The position numbers were made by a program, and so were the translations under genes. Positions 33,859-42,917 of a stretch of 49,681 bases of DNA are shown one piece after another (the first letter of the stretch is position 1; every line of letters starts with the position of its first letter). Under the pieces are notes generated by a model. That model ran no database searches, was not told where the DNA came from, and was given only the letters and a program-made list of their open reading frames with translations. Source of the stretch: Porticoccaceae bacterium (GTDB taxonomy: Bacteria; Pseudomonadota; Gammaproteobacteria; Pseudomonadales; Porticoccaceae); assembly GCA_018663035.1 (NCBI GenBank), contig JABJEX010000001.1, forward strand, positions 1 through 49,681, given 5' to 3'.

Positions 33859-36771
33859 ATGGTATTTAAAAAGAAAATTCTTTCTAGCAGCGTGGCGTTG
33901 GCTTTAGTTGGCGCAACGATACCTGCATTCGCTCAAGATGGTGTTGAGATCGAGGAAGTAATTGTCGAGGGTGGTATTCGCGCGAGTTTGAAGCGTGCAA
34001 TGGATATCAAACGCGACTCGGCTGGTGTTGCAGATGCAATCTCTGCAGAAGATATGGGTAAGTTCCCAGACACTAACCTGGCAGAGTCTCTGCAGCGTGT
34101 GACCGGTGTATCTATTGATCGTCAGCGCGGTGAGGGTAGCCAGATTACAGTTCGTGGCTTCGGTCCAGAGTACAACCTCGTGACCCTTAACGGTCGTCAG
34201 ATGCCAACTCACAACGGTGTTAACCGTTCTTTTGATTTCGGTGATCTGGCCTCAGAAGGAATTTCAGCAGTTGTGGTTCACAAAACTGGTAACGCTGCAG
34301 CAGCGACCGGTGGTGTAGGTTCAACTGTAAATATCATTACAACTAAACCTCTAGAAGCTGGTGATATAGCAACCTTCGGTGCGAAGATGGCTATGGATTC
34401 ATCTACTGAGACTGGTGACAGCGTCACTCCAGAGATGTCTGCTCTTATCTCTAAGACATTTGCTGATGACACCGTAGGTATCGCTATTAGCGCCTCTTCT
34501 CAGAAGCGTAACAATGCAGTTAACACTGGTAGCGTTGGCGGTTGGCACACCACTGCTGGCGATACCGACGGTGGTTGGACTTCTGTTCCAATGAACGAGC
34601 TGCAGCAGAATCGACCCACAGACCCCAATGGCAATATGTCGATTCCTCAGAGCACTGCATACAACCTTTCTGAGTACGAGTCTGATCGTGTAAATGGTCA
34701 GTTGACTCTGCAGTGGGCTCCATCTTCTGAGTTCACAGCCACAGTTGATTACACCTATTCTGAATTTGATCTGGACCGTAGATACAACGACCTGTCTGCC
34801 TGGTTTAACCTGGGTAACAACACGCAGAGCTCTGTGTGGGACGACGGTCTGATTGCATCACCTCTTATGTACAGCGAAGCTAGCCCCAATAGTGACTTTG
34901 CTATGGGTGTTGGCCATGACGGTGTAACTAGCGAAAACTCATCGTTCGGTATCAATCTTGACTGGCAGTTCAGCGATACGCTGAGACTGGCCTTTGACTA
35001 CCATGATTCCACAGCAGAAAAAGGTGCCAACAATCCTTTTGGTACCAGCTCGCTGATTACCATGGCTAGCTTTAACCGTGTTGTGACTACAGGTTACTAC
35101 GATCAGGATCTGCCGATTCTGGAGCTGGGCCTTAACTCTGGTGCCGATGGTGCAGAGCGTCCTCTATATAAAGACGACATGATCATCACTGGTAGTGTAT
35201 TTGCCAATGACGCCTCTGCCATGGACATTACTCAGTCTCGCTTTAGCGGTACCTTCGAAATGTCTGACAGCAGCAGCATCGACTTTGGTCTCGAGTTGAC
35301 TGAAGTGAGCAACCGTACCACTAGTGCAGTTGTTGAGCGCGGCACCTGGGGTGGTATCTCAGAGCCTGGCTACATCAGTGACCTGCTAACCAGAGCCTCT
35401 ATGGCTGGTTCATTTGACCAGGTATCTGGTGGTGGTGACGCACGTCGTCAGTCAGAGTTCTTCACTGTTGCTCTTGAAGATCTGGCGGCACGCGCTGAAA
35501 CTCTACCCGTACCAGCTGCTCAGGCAGTGGGTGACTGTGGTACGCCATACTGTGCCTCAACAGCATGGGCCGGTGACAAGCGAACAACTGAAGAGACAAC
35601 TGTAGCCTACGCACAGCTGACACATGACACAGAGTTTAATGATATGCCTGTGAATCTGCGTGCTGGTCTGCGCTACGAAAACACCGACGTAATCTCGGCA
35701 GCACGTGCGCCTACCTATGACGACGTGTACTGGGAAGGTGGTAACGAGTTCTACCTGGTTCAGGGTGCTGGTTCAGCCTTTGACGACTACGAAGGTTCAT
35801 ATGACCTGCTGTTACCTAACTTGGATATCGCGATTGATGTAAGAGACGATTTAGTAGTTCGCGCCTCTGTGAGCAAGACCGTAACTCGTCCAAGCTATGA
35901 AAGCATCAAAGGTGGTATCACTGTAGATGGTCAGACCTTTAAGTTCCGCGATGCTCGCGCTGGCGGTGGTGATCCTTCACTGCTACCGATTGAAGCAGAG
36001 AACTTTGATCTGTCTGTTGAATGGTACTACGGCGATGCTGACTACCTGTCGGTTGGTTACTATCAGAAGACTGTAGACAACTTTATCGGTAACGGCTTTA
36101 AGCAAATGCCTCTGTTCGGTCTAAATGACCCAGCATCTGGTGGTCTCTATGCTGATACAGCTGCAGCTGAAGGTCTGGATCCCGGGTCTCAGTACACTGC
36201 GATTGGTCAAGCGATGAGCGGTGCCTTCGATGCAGACGGCAGATACTATGCTACTGATGCCAACGATCCACTGTTGTTCACTGTTGCTGTTCCTACCAAT
36301 GAAAAGACCGCTAAGGTCGATGGTATTGAGATGAACTGGCAGCACAACTTCGGTGATACGGGTTACGGCTTTATTGTTAACGCCACCATCGCCAACGCTG
36401 ACTTAGAGTTCAACCCGCTGGCGCTTGAGACGCAGTTCGTTCTAAACGGGTTGAGTGACTCGGCTAACTTGATTGGCTTCTACGACAAAGGCGGCTTCCA
36501 GGCTCGTTTCGCCTACAACTGGCGTGATAAGTTCCTGGCTGGCATTGGCCAGAGCCAGGGCTCTTCAGCGATCAACCCAACTAATATCCGTTCTTACGGT
36601 CAGTTGGATATGAGCGCAAGCTACGAAGTGAACGACAACCTGACTGTGTTCCTTGACGGTATTAACATCCTTGAAGCTGACTTCCGCGTCTACGGCCGTG
36701 AAGAAGCTCAGGTGTTGCAAGCCGGTCAGACTGGTGCTCGCTACAACCTAGGAGTTCGTTACACTTTCTAA
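33859..36771 (+). CDS. TonB-dependent outer-membrane receptor (Xanthomonas/Caulobacter type)
   Basis: The 970-residue receptor has a signal peptide ending around AFA-Q26, a TonB-box-like EEVIVEG at residues 32-38, and an N-terminal plug domain. The plug shows DMGKFPDTNLAESLQRVTGVSIDR and GSQITVRGFGPEYNLVTLNGRQMP, a signature of the TonB-Xanth-Caul group that imports carbohydrates and other large nutrients. A long beta-barrel follows, and the final residue is Phe (GVRYTF). AGGGGG at 33844-33849 supports the ATG. It is followed by an intrinsic terminator, then by the halogenase-SapC-halogenase genes, a conserved association in marine gammaproteobacteria. Ligand unknown. Confidence 0.93.
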   Translation: MVFKKKILSSSVALALVGATIPAFAQDGVEIEEVIVEGGIRASLKRAMDIKRDSAGVADAISAEDMGKFPDTNLAESLQRVTGVSIDRQRGEGSQITVRGFGPEYNLVTLNGRQMPTHNGVNRSFDFGDLASEGISAVVVHKTGNAAAATGGVGSTVNIITTKPLEAGDIATFGAKMAMDSSTETGDSVTPEMSALISKTFADDTVGIAISASSQKRNNAVNTGSVGGWHTTAGDTDGGWTSVPMNELQQNRPTDPNGNMSIPQSTAYNLSEYESDRVNGQLTLQWAPSSEFTATVDYTYSEFDLDRRYNDLSAWFNLGNNTQSSVWDDGLIASPLMYSEASPNSDFAMGVGHDGVTSENSSFGINLDWQFSDTLRLAFDYHDSTAEKGANNPFGTSSLITMASFNRVVTTGYYDQDLPILELGLNSGADGAERPLYKDDMIITGSVFANDASAMDITQSRFSGTFEMSDSSSIDFGLELTEVSNRTTSAVVERGTWGGISEPGYISDLLTRASMAGSFDQVSGGGDARRQSEFFTVALEDLAARAETLPVPAAQAVGDCGTPYCASTAWAGDKRTTEETTVAYAQLTHDTEFNDMPVNLRAGLRYENTDVISAARAPTYDDVYWEGGNEFYLVQGAGSAFDDYEGSYDLLLPNLDIAIDVRDDLVVRASVSKTVTRPSYESIKGGITVDGQTFKFRDARAGGGDPSLLPIEAENFDLSVEWYYGDADYLSVGYYQKTVDNFIGNGFKQMPLFGLNDPASGGLYADTAAAEGLDPGSQYTAIGQAMSGAFDADGRYYATDANDPLLFTVAVPTNEKTAKVDGIEMNWQHNFGDTGYGFIVNATIANADLEFNPLALETQFVLNGLSDSANLIGFYDKGGFQARFAYNWRDKFLAGIGQSQGSSAINPTNIRSYGQLDMSASYEVNDNLTVFLDGINILEADFRVYGREEAQVLQAGQTGARYNLGVRYTF

Positions 36772-36812
36772 ACCCTAGAAGTTGTAACTACTGTTAGTGT
36801 ATGAAGTACAGA

Positions 36813-36844
36813 GAAGCCGCTTAATTTTTTAAGCGGCTTCTTTA
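36813..36844 (+). terminator. Intrinsic terminator of the TonB receptor gene
   Basis: GAAGCCGCTTAA (36813-36824) pairs perfectly with TTAAGCGGCTTC (36829-36840) around TTTT and is followed by TTTATTT. It separates receptor transcription from the halogenase operon, possibly incompletely. Confidence 0.92.
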
Positions 36845-36970
36845 TTTCTACCGTATACAAAGTAGAGTTAAAGATTGTGGCCGCTGTGACCAGAGGCTAT
36901 TCTAGGATTCAAATAATCAATAAGACTGGGCCGTAAGCGTATTTAGACCCAGTACAATTAACTGGTATCA

Positions 36971-38533
36971 ATGAACAATAAAATACAACGAGTTGTTATT
37001 TTAGGCGGTGGAACCGCCGGTTGGCTAACTGCAGGTATTATCGCTGCAGAGCACCATATCGCCGATAGCAAAGAGGGTTTTCAGCTCAGTATTGTTGAGT
37101 CACCTGATATCAGTACCATAGGCGTAGGTGAGGGCACCTGGCCGTCCATGCGCAGCACCCTGCAAAAAATGGGTATTTCAGAGACCGACTTTTTCCGCGA
37201 GTGCAGTGCCAGCTTTAAACAGGGCACCTATTTCTCCGGTTGGGCCGCTGGTGGCGAAGACTACTATACGCATCCGTTTACGGTTCCCCATAGCTATGGG
37301 GAGACCAACCTCGCGCCCCATTGGCAGCGGGTGAGAGATCAGGTTAACTTTGCGGATGCTGTGTGTCCTCAGGGCGCAATGGCCGATGGAAACTATGCGC
37401 CGAAAAAAATATCCACACCGGAATACGCGTTCCAGCTTAATTATGGCTATCATCTTGACGCTGGAAAATTTGCCGAATTTTTACGCAAGCACTGCGTGGA
37501 AAAACTCGGCGTGACACATATCAAAGCCAATATGCAGTCGATTAGGACTGCAGAAAACGGGGATATAGCCGCAATAATGACCGATGTCGCCGGTGAAATT
37601 GAAGGCGATCTGTTTATTGACTGCAGCGGCTCAAGAGCATTACTACTGGGCGAACACTATAAGGTGCCCCTGCGCAGTGTGAACCATATTCTGTTTAATA
37701 ACACAGCACTGGCTGCTCAGGTTCCCTACGCATCAGACGATGATGAGATCCAGTCCTTTACTCTGTCCACGGCGCAGACTGCTGGCTGGATCTGGGATAT
37801 AGGCCTACCAACTCGCCGGGGAATTGGCCATGTGTATTCCGATCGATACAACAGCGAAGAAATTGCTCGGAAAGAATTACTCAGATATATAAAAGCCACG
37901 GCCGGTGAGCAGGCAGCAGCCGATGCGATGGTGCGTAAGATTCAGTTTGATCCAGGGCATAGAGCCGAGTTTTGGCACAAAAACTGTGTTGCCGTCGGCA
38001 TGTCGGCTGGGTTTATAGAGCCTCTCGAAGCCTCGGCTTTGGTTCTGGTAGAGCTGTCCGCGGCGATGATTGCAGAACAACTTCCTGCTAACCGGCAGAT
38101 GATGGATCTGGTCGCCAAGCGTTTTAACAACAAGTTTCTGTATCGCTGGGATCGCATTATTGATTTCCTCAAGCTCCATTATATTCTCAGTGAGCGCACA
38201 GAGGACTACTGGCGCGAAAACCGTAAGGCTAGCAGTATTCCAGAGCGTCTCGCTGAGCAGGTTGAGCTGTGGCGCCACCAGAGTCCGTGGCATAGAGATA
38301 CCAGCCATGTGGACGAAATGTTTCCTTCGGCTAGTTTTCAATACGTGCTCTACGGTATGGGTTTTGAAACGCAGCCAAGCGCCACTCAGCGGCGTTCAGA
38401 GGTCGAAGCATTAAGTCGCGCTGGCAGTTTGTTCCAAGAGAATGCTAGGCGCACAGAGCAGCTAAAAGATTCGCTGCCGACTAACCGTGAACTTATTAAT
38501 AAAATATACGCCTACGGCTTACAAAAAATATAG
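36971..38533 (+). CDS. Flavin-dependent tryptophan halogenase family protein (copy 1)
   Basis: The 520-residue flavoprotein has the FAD-binding VVILGGGTAGWLTAG, then TIGVGEGTWPSM, and SFKQGTYFSGW with K83 aligned to the catalytic Lys79 of PrnA/RebH. WIWDIGLP corresponds to the WxWxI motif that keeps out oxygenase activity in halogenases. FIEPLEASAL holds the conserved Glu near the substrate site. All key residues are therefore present, though it departs from the second copy (TWPSM instead of TIPTM, EASA instead of ESTS). The expected reaction is FADH2-dependent chlorination or bromination of an indole or phenol; the substrate here is unknown. It is first of three co-oriented genes with sapC and a second halogenase. 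Confidence 0.87.
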   Translation: MNNKIQRVVILGGGTAGWLTAGIIAAEHHIADSKEGFQLSIVESPDISTIGVGEGTWPSMRSTLQKMGISETDFFRECSASFKQGTYFSGWAAGGEDYYTHPFTVPHSYGETNLAPHWQRVRDQVNFADAVCPQGAMADGNYAPKKISTPEYAFQLNYGYHLDAGKFAEFLRKHCVEKLGVTHIKANMQSIRTAENGDIAAIMTDVAGEIEGDLFIDCSGSRALLLGEHYKVPLRSVNHILFNNTALAAQVPYASDDDEIQSFTLSTAQTAGWIWDIGLPTRRGIGHVYSDRYNSEEIARKELLRYIKATAGEQAAADAMVRKIQFDPGHRAEFWHKNCVAVGMSAGFIEPLEASALVLVELSAAMIAEQLPANRQMMDLVAKRFNNKFLYRWDRIIDFLKLHYILSERTEDYWRENRKASSIPERLAEQVELWRHQSPWHRDTSHVDEMFPSASFQYVLYGMGFETQPSATQRRSEVEALSRAGSLFQENARRTEQLKDSLPTNRELINKIYAYGLQKI

Positions 38534-38591
38534 CCCTGGTCCTTTAACCAAAAGCCGTGACTGAATGGCACTAGGCTTTACCGGAGAAACC

Positions 38592-39311
38592 ATGAGTAAC
38601 TACCAAGTACTGAATAAAACTGCCCATGCTGATACTAAAGTTATCACCGAGCGCAGCGCTGAATATGGCGACAACGTCAAATTCGCGATGACCTTTCCCC
38701 TGGAGTTTAGAAATATTCAATCTAACTATCCGATCTTCTTTAGCAAAGATGGAGACACAGGTCAGTTTTATCCCGTCGCCTTATTTGGCTTTGAAGAAAA
38801 AGAAAATTTGTTTCTCAGTGATAGCGGTTGGGACGCAACCTATATACCTATGATGATTCAGCGGCAGCCATTTTTGATTGGTTTCCAGGGCCCAGAAGAA
38901 GAGAAAAATGCAGTTGCCTCGATCAATATGGACAACCCCAGGGTCAATACTGAAAAAGGCGAGGCCCTTTTCACCGCGGAAGGTCATCAGACTGAGTATC
39001 TGCAGCAGGCACTGAACAGACTAGAAGCTATCCATACTGGCCACCAGCACAACAAAGCCTTTGTAGCCGCATTGTTAGACAATGAGCTGCTGGAACCCTT
39101 TACGTTGGAAATCACGCTTAATGACGGCTCTAACAATCAGTTGTTGGGTTTTTATACTGTCAATGAAGAGAAAATGTTAAACCTTAAGGGAGACACCTTG
39201 GAGCGTCTCAACAAAGAGGGTTATCTGCAAGCGATCTACATGCAGATGGCATCCTTCGCTCGAATACGAGCGCTGATCGATAAGAAAAACGCACTGCTCG
39301 GTAAGGCCTAA
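38592..39311 (+). CDS. SapC family protein
   Basis: The 239-residue soluble protein matches the SapC family (PF07277). It has EYGDNVKFAMTFPLEFRNIQSNYPIFFSK near the N-terminus and LFGFEEKENLFLSDSGWDATYIPMMIQRQPFLIGF in the centre. The C-terminal ...GFYTVNEEKMLNLKGDTLERLNKEGYLQAIYMQMAS is also typical. The family is named after an S-layer-locus protein, but its function is unknown; in Gammaproteobacteria and Alphaproteobacteria it co-occurs with halogenases and TonB receptors. It has no signal peptide. GGAG at 38583-38586 supports the ATG at 38592 over the longer frame from 38565. It sits between two halogenase genes. Confidence 0.87.
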   Translation: MSNYQVLNKTAHADTKVITERSAEYGDNVKFAMTFPLEFRNIQSNYPIFFSKDGDTGQFYPVALFGFEEKENLFLSDSGWDATYIPMMIQRQPFLIGFQGPEEEKNAVASINMDNPRVNTEKGEALFTAEGHQTEYLQQALNRLEAIHTGHQHNKAFVAALLDNELLEPFTLEITLNDGSNNQLLGFYTVNEEKMLNLKGDTLERLNKEGYLQAIYMQMASFARIRALIDKKNALLGKA

Positions 39312-39375
39312 GTTTTAAAAACTGCAGGGAAAGAGTCAAACGCAAAAGTAGTCGAAGACTAATTGGAGACGCACT

Positions 39376-40866
39376 GTGGCAACACAAAAGGTAAAGAAGG
39401 TAGTTATAGTTGGCGGCGGCACAGCGGGCTGGATGGCGGCGGCATCGCTGTCTAAACTCATCGGTAAAAATCTCGATATTTCGTTGATTGAGTCTGACGA
39501 GATTGGCACCGTGGGTGTTGGCGAGGCCACTATTCCCACCATGATTACACTTCATCAACTGCTTAAAATTAACGAGCAGGAATTTATGAAGGCAGTGCAG
39601 GGTACCTTTAAACTGGGTATCTCATTCGAAAATTGGAAAAACGTCGGTGAAGACTATATACACTCCTTTGGCTTCACAGGCGAAGACTGCTGGGCGGCCG
39701 GTTTTCAACATTTTTGGTTAAAAGGTAAAGAGCGTGGTATCAGCGGAGAATTTGGCGAGTACTGTGCCGAACTTCAGGCGGCAAAGGCCAATAAGTTTGC
39801 TGTTCTGCAGCGCAATGGCCTGAACTACGCCTACCATATGGATGCCGGTCTCTATGCCAAGTTCTTGCGCAATATCGCAGAGCAGTGCGGTGCGGTGCGC
39901 ATTGAGGGTAAGATTATTGAGGTTGGCACAGACCATAGCTCGGGTGATATTACCCATGTCAGCCTAGCGTCTGGCCAAAAAGTTGAGGGTGACCTGTTTA
40001 TAGACTGCAGTGGCTTTATTGGCCTGCTAATCGATAAGACTCTGCACACTGGTTATGACGACTGGTCTCACTACCTACCCTGTGACAGTGCTGTTGCAGT
40101 GCAGACGAGGTCAGTATCTGAGCCTATTCCCTACACTAGATCCATAGCCCGAGACGCGGGCTGGCAGTGGCGTATCCCGCTGCAGTCTCGAGTGGGCAAC
40201 GGCATGGTGTTTTGCAGCAAATACCTATCTGACGATGAGGCGATAAAAACTCTGCTAAGCAATGTCGAAGGCGAAACCCTGACCGAACCTAGAGTGATTA
40301 AATTCCGGACAGGTCAGCGCCGTCAGCACTGGAATAAAAACTGTATCGCTCTGGGTCTGGCCAGTGGTTTTGTTGAGCCGTTGGAATCTACCAGTATCCA
40401 TTTAGTACAGCGCGGTATTGTCCGATTGCTGCAGATGTTCCCCTTTGACGGTATTCGCAAGCCAGATGTTGAGGAGTTCAATACTCAGATGCGCGAAGAG
40501 TTTTTGTTTGTTCGCGACTTTATCGTTTTGCACTATAAGGTCACCGAGCGCGAGGATACTCAGTTCTGGCGGCACTGTAAAAATATGCCCATCCCAGACT
40601 CTCTGCAGCATCGCATAGATCTGTTTAAAGAAACCGGCAAGGTATTCCAAAAAGCGGGTGACGTGTTTGCCGAAAATAGCTGGACTCAGGTGATGTTGGG
40701 GCAGGGCCTAATGCCCGAGCAGTATCATTCCATCGTCAATATGATGTCCGATGACGAGCTGAAAGGCTTCCTAGAAAACATTAAATTTAATGTGGATAGA
40801 CTGGTTGAGCAGCTGCCCAGTCATCAGCAATTCCTCAATCATTACTGTCGCTCCGAGGCCATGTAG
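39376..40866 (+). CDS. Flavin-dependent tryptophan halogenase family protein (copy 2)
   Basis: The 496-residue protein has the complete halogenase set: VVIVGGGTAGWMAAAS for FAD, TVGVGEATIPTM, K79 in TFKLGISFENW (same number as the PrnA/RebH catalytic Lys), GWQWRIPLQ as WxWxIP, and FVEPLESTSIHLV with the active-site Glu. It therefore looks catalytically competent and canonical, in contrast to the slightly altered copy 1. GTG start with TTGGAGA at 39363-39369. It follows sapC by 64 bp on the same strand, and ends in a short tandem repeat before the convergent cupin-like gene. A flavin reductase partner is not in the window. Confidence 0.9.
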   Translation: MATQKVKKVVIVGGGTAGWMAAASLSKLIGKNLDISLIESDEIGTVGVGEATIPTMITLHQLLKINEQEFMKAVQGTFKLGISFENWKNVGEDYIHSFGFTGEDCWAAGFQHFWLKGKERGISGEFGEYCAELQAAKANKFAVLQRNGLNYAYHMDAGLYAKFLRNIAEQCGAVRIEGKIIEVGTDHSSGDITHVSLASGQKVEGDLFIDCSGFIGLLIDKTLHTGYDDWSHYLPCDSAVAVQTRSVSEPIPYTRSIARDAGWQWRIPLQSRVGNGMVFCSKYLSDDEAIKTLLSNVEGETLTEPRVIKFRTGQRRQHWNKNCIALGLASGFVEPLESTSIHLVQRGIVRLLQMFPFDGIRKPDVEEFNTQMREEFLFVRDFIVLHYKVTEREDTQFWRHCKNMPIPDSLQHRIDLFKETGKVFQKAGDVFAENSWTQVMLGQGLMPEQYHSIVNMMSDDELKGFLENIKFNVDRLVEQLPSHQQFLNHYCRSEAM

Positions 40867-40888
40867 TCACGGAATGTAGTCACGGAAT
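40863..40888 (+). repeat. Perfect 13-bp tandem duplication at the halogenase stop
   Basis: GTAGTCACGGAAT occurs twice head-to-tail (40863-40875 and 40876-40888). The first copy contains the halogenase stop codon. It looks like a slippage duplication. Confidence 0.8.
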
Positions 40889-40914
40889 CTAGTTAGGGCA
40901 TTAAAATTGAATGC

Positions 40915-41913
40915 CTATCTCAGCTGCTTGCTGAGAAAATCACGCAGCTGAGCCTGAAGTTCTGGGCTTAGCTGGGTGACTAAATCCTCTAGTTGCGCTG
41001 GTAGATGAGCCGCGGGATCAGACTCTGTTCTAAACACATAGTATTCAAAAAACCTCTGCCAAGCAGCGCGCTTGTGTGGGCTGAGTCTGGCAATGCTCAG
41101 CATACTGTGCATCAGGCTATCATTGGCGGATAGTTGGCTCTGGCTCATGCCGCCCCACCAGTAGTTGATAAGAATGTTTAAGGCGTCCAGAGATTCCACG
41201 CCATGCCACCATAGCGCTGGGATAAAAATTCCATCGCCCGGTTCCAGAATCGCCTGTTGTCCCGATTTTTCCGCCTCTGTATATCTCGGGTACTGGTCTA
41301 AATCCGGGTTACTAATATCGACCATACTCACAGGCACGCCACCAGGGGTAGTCATCATTGGCCCCGGGTAGAGGTTATTGATTTGCTCTGGAGGGAACAG
41401 CGTAAACTGACGCCGACCGGCGACGACGCAGGCGAGATTATCGTGAATATCATAATGGGGAGCCACAGTGGCGCGGTTGCCCAGCCACATGGTTGGCCCT
41501 ATGTTCTCATCCAACAGGGGCTGTCGATGCAGCTGTTGAAATCCAGGCATTACCTGATCCACAGGTATGGCCTGCAGGGCAATGGCGTGGGGGTTGCGGT
41601 CGTGCTGAATGGCCAGGAGACGGTCCAGACCAATACCCAGCGTAACCTGAGCCTTTTGAAAGTTAAGCGCCTGCAGGCCCGGCTGATAGAAAAAACGGCC
41701 TTTAATGCTGGGGTCGCCTACAAGGGCAGCAATCACTTTTTCGCTGTCGTACTGTTTAAGGTAATTAACTACGGCTTCTGGGGAGTCAGAACCGGCGGTT
41801 ACCGCAGGCCAGTGCCCGACAACAGACTTAATATGAGCAGGTTGGTTAAGAGGAATAATTTCCTGGTGAAATTGGTCGTAATCGACCTTTTCCCAGACGC
41901 GAATTGTCTGCAC
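40915..41913 (-). CDS. Cupin-like (JmjC-type, Cupin_8) oxygenase family protein, second copy
   Basis: The 332-residue protein is a paralogue of the one encoded at 8025-9035. Iron ligands are H153-x-D155 in VAPHYDIHDN and H237 in IPALWWHGVESL, with GRRQFTLFPPEQINNLYPGP between. The expected chemistry is Fe(II)/2-oxoglutarate hydroxylation of a protein or peptide side chain; target unknown. GTG start with AGAGG eight bases ahead. It converges with the halogenase operon and belongs to the genes that recur around SapC/halogenase cassettes. On the reverse strand it lies 80 bp after the HxlR regulator, so it may be read from that unit. Confidence 0.8.
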   Translation of the reverse strand: MQTIRVWEKVDYDQFHQEIIPLNQPAHIKSVVGHWPAVTAGSDSPEAVVNYLKQYDSEKVIAALVGDPSIKGRFFYQPGLQALNFQKAQVTLGIGLDRLLAIQHDRNPHAIALQAIPVDQVMPGFQQLHRQPLLDENIGPTMWLGNRATVAPHYDIHDNLACVVAGRRQFTLFPPEQINNLYPGPMMTTPGGVPVSMVDISNPDLDQYPRYTEAEKSGQQAILEPGDGIFIPALWWHGVESLDALNILINYWWGGMSQSQLSANDSLMHSMLSIARLSPHKRAAWQRFFEYYVFRTESDPAAHLPAQLEDLVTQLSPELQAQLRDFLSKQLR

Positions 41914-41993
41914 CTATCTAACCTCTAGCCTTAGTTCCAATCGATAAATTATCGCAGAAAGCCGCTCATAAGGGTATTGGCAACTGATTGAAC

Positions 41994-42911
41994 TCAGAGA
42001 TGGAAATGGACCTCTGTGGCGATTAGTACCTCAGAGCATTGATCACAGCGAACCTGAGCCTGTAATGTATTGCCGCAGCAACTGTGGGTTAGCAGCATAG
42101 GGTCGCCAGCATCGGTGCTGCAGTATTTATTACCCCAGCTTAACAGAGTGACAAAATAGGGAAATAGATCGCGCCCCTTATCGGTGAGCTGATATTCATA
42201 GCGCAATGGGCTGCGCTGATAGGGTTGTTGTGAGAGTACGCCCTCGTTAACTAGCCGCTTGAGTCGGTCGGCGAGAATATTGGTAGCCACTGGCAGCTCT
42301 CGATGGAATTCGTCGAAGCGTTTTAAGCCGTGAAAGGCCAGAGCCACCAGATTGGCAGTCCAGCGATCTCCCAGCAGGTCGATCAGATTGTGGTACAGGG
42401 CTTTGCTGCTACTGCGGGTCGCTGCGGGGGAGCGGCGTCTGGTTTTGGTAGCGCGCTGATCAACGGCGGCTCCGGGTCCTGGCTTAAAGCTAATATCTCG
42501 GGAATCGACGGTCTTATCGCAGCGACCGCATTGCATCACTGGCCAAAAGGGTTTGCCACAGCGATCATGCACCAACTCAACCTTATCCAGATCAGGGCTG
42601 CTAAAGTGGGTGCGTTCCCAGACCATGGCCATTAGGCCGTTGTGATAGAGCTCGATGGATTTTTTGGTGAGATGATAGACCGGATGGCGGCCAGAGGTTT
42701 CTTTACGCAGACAGTCGATGCTCTGCAACCAGTTGAGGCGATCAGTCAGCACGCCCTTTGAGGCGCCGGTGCCCGCCAACATTTGACTAAAAGTATTAAC
42801 CCCCCAGAACACTTCCTGCAAAATCAGCAGACACCATTTGTCCCCTATCTGATCCAGAGCTCTATTAATAGAGCTTGCTCTGGTGCCAAAGCTATTGCTA
42901 TCTGAGTTCAA
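41994..42911 (-). CDS. Tandem HxlR-type transcriptional regulator with zinc-knuckle-like Cys motifs
   Basis: The 305-residue protein contains two HxlR winged-helix domains in one chain. Domain one (residues ~12-105) has RALDQIGDKWCLLILQEVFWG and GASKGVLTDRLNWL. Domain two (~172-265) has NLIDLLGDRWTANLVALAFHG and ATNILADRLKRLV. Each is followed by a Cys cluster: C118 with C128-x-x-C131, and C278/C279 with C289-x-x-C292, likely metal-binding or redox-sensing. A basic linker (around KTRRR, 156-160) joins the halves. Typical HxlR proteins are ~110 residues and act as dimers, so this is a fused pseudo-dimer. It starts six bases after the carotenoid oxygenase stop and probably regulates that gene or the divergent operon. 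Confidence 0.83.
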   Translation of the reverse strand: MNSDSNSFGTRASSINRALDQIGDKWCLLILQEVFWGVNTFSQMLAGTGASKGVLTDRLNWLQSIDCLRKETSGRHPVYHLTKKSIELYHNGLMAMVWERTHFSSPDLDKVELVHDRCGKPFWPVMQCGRCDKTVDSRDISFKPGPGAAVDQRATKTRRRSPAATRSSSKALYHNLIDLLGDRWTANLVALAFHGLKRFDEFHRELPVATNILADRLKRLVNEGVLSQQPYQRSPLRYEYQLTDKGRDLFPYFVTLLSWGNKYCSTDAGDPMLLTHSCCGNTLQAQVRCDQCSEVLIATEVHFHL

Positions 42912-42917
42912 TTACCC

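Noticed and set aside
40897-40915. GGCATT/AATGCC hairpin between convergent halogenase and cupin-like genes
   Set aside because: Only six base pairs, A-T rich loop and no T-run on either strand; too weak to call a terminator.
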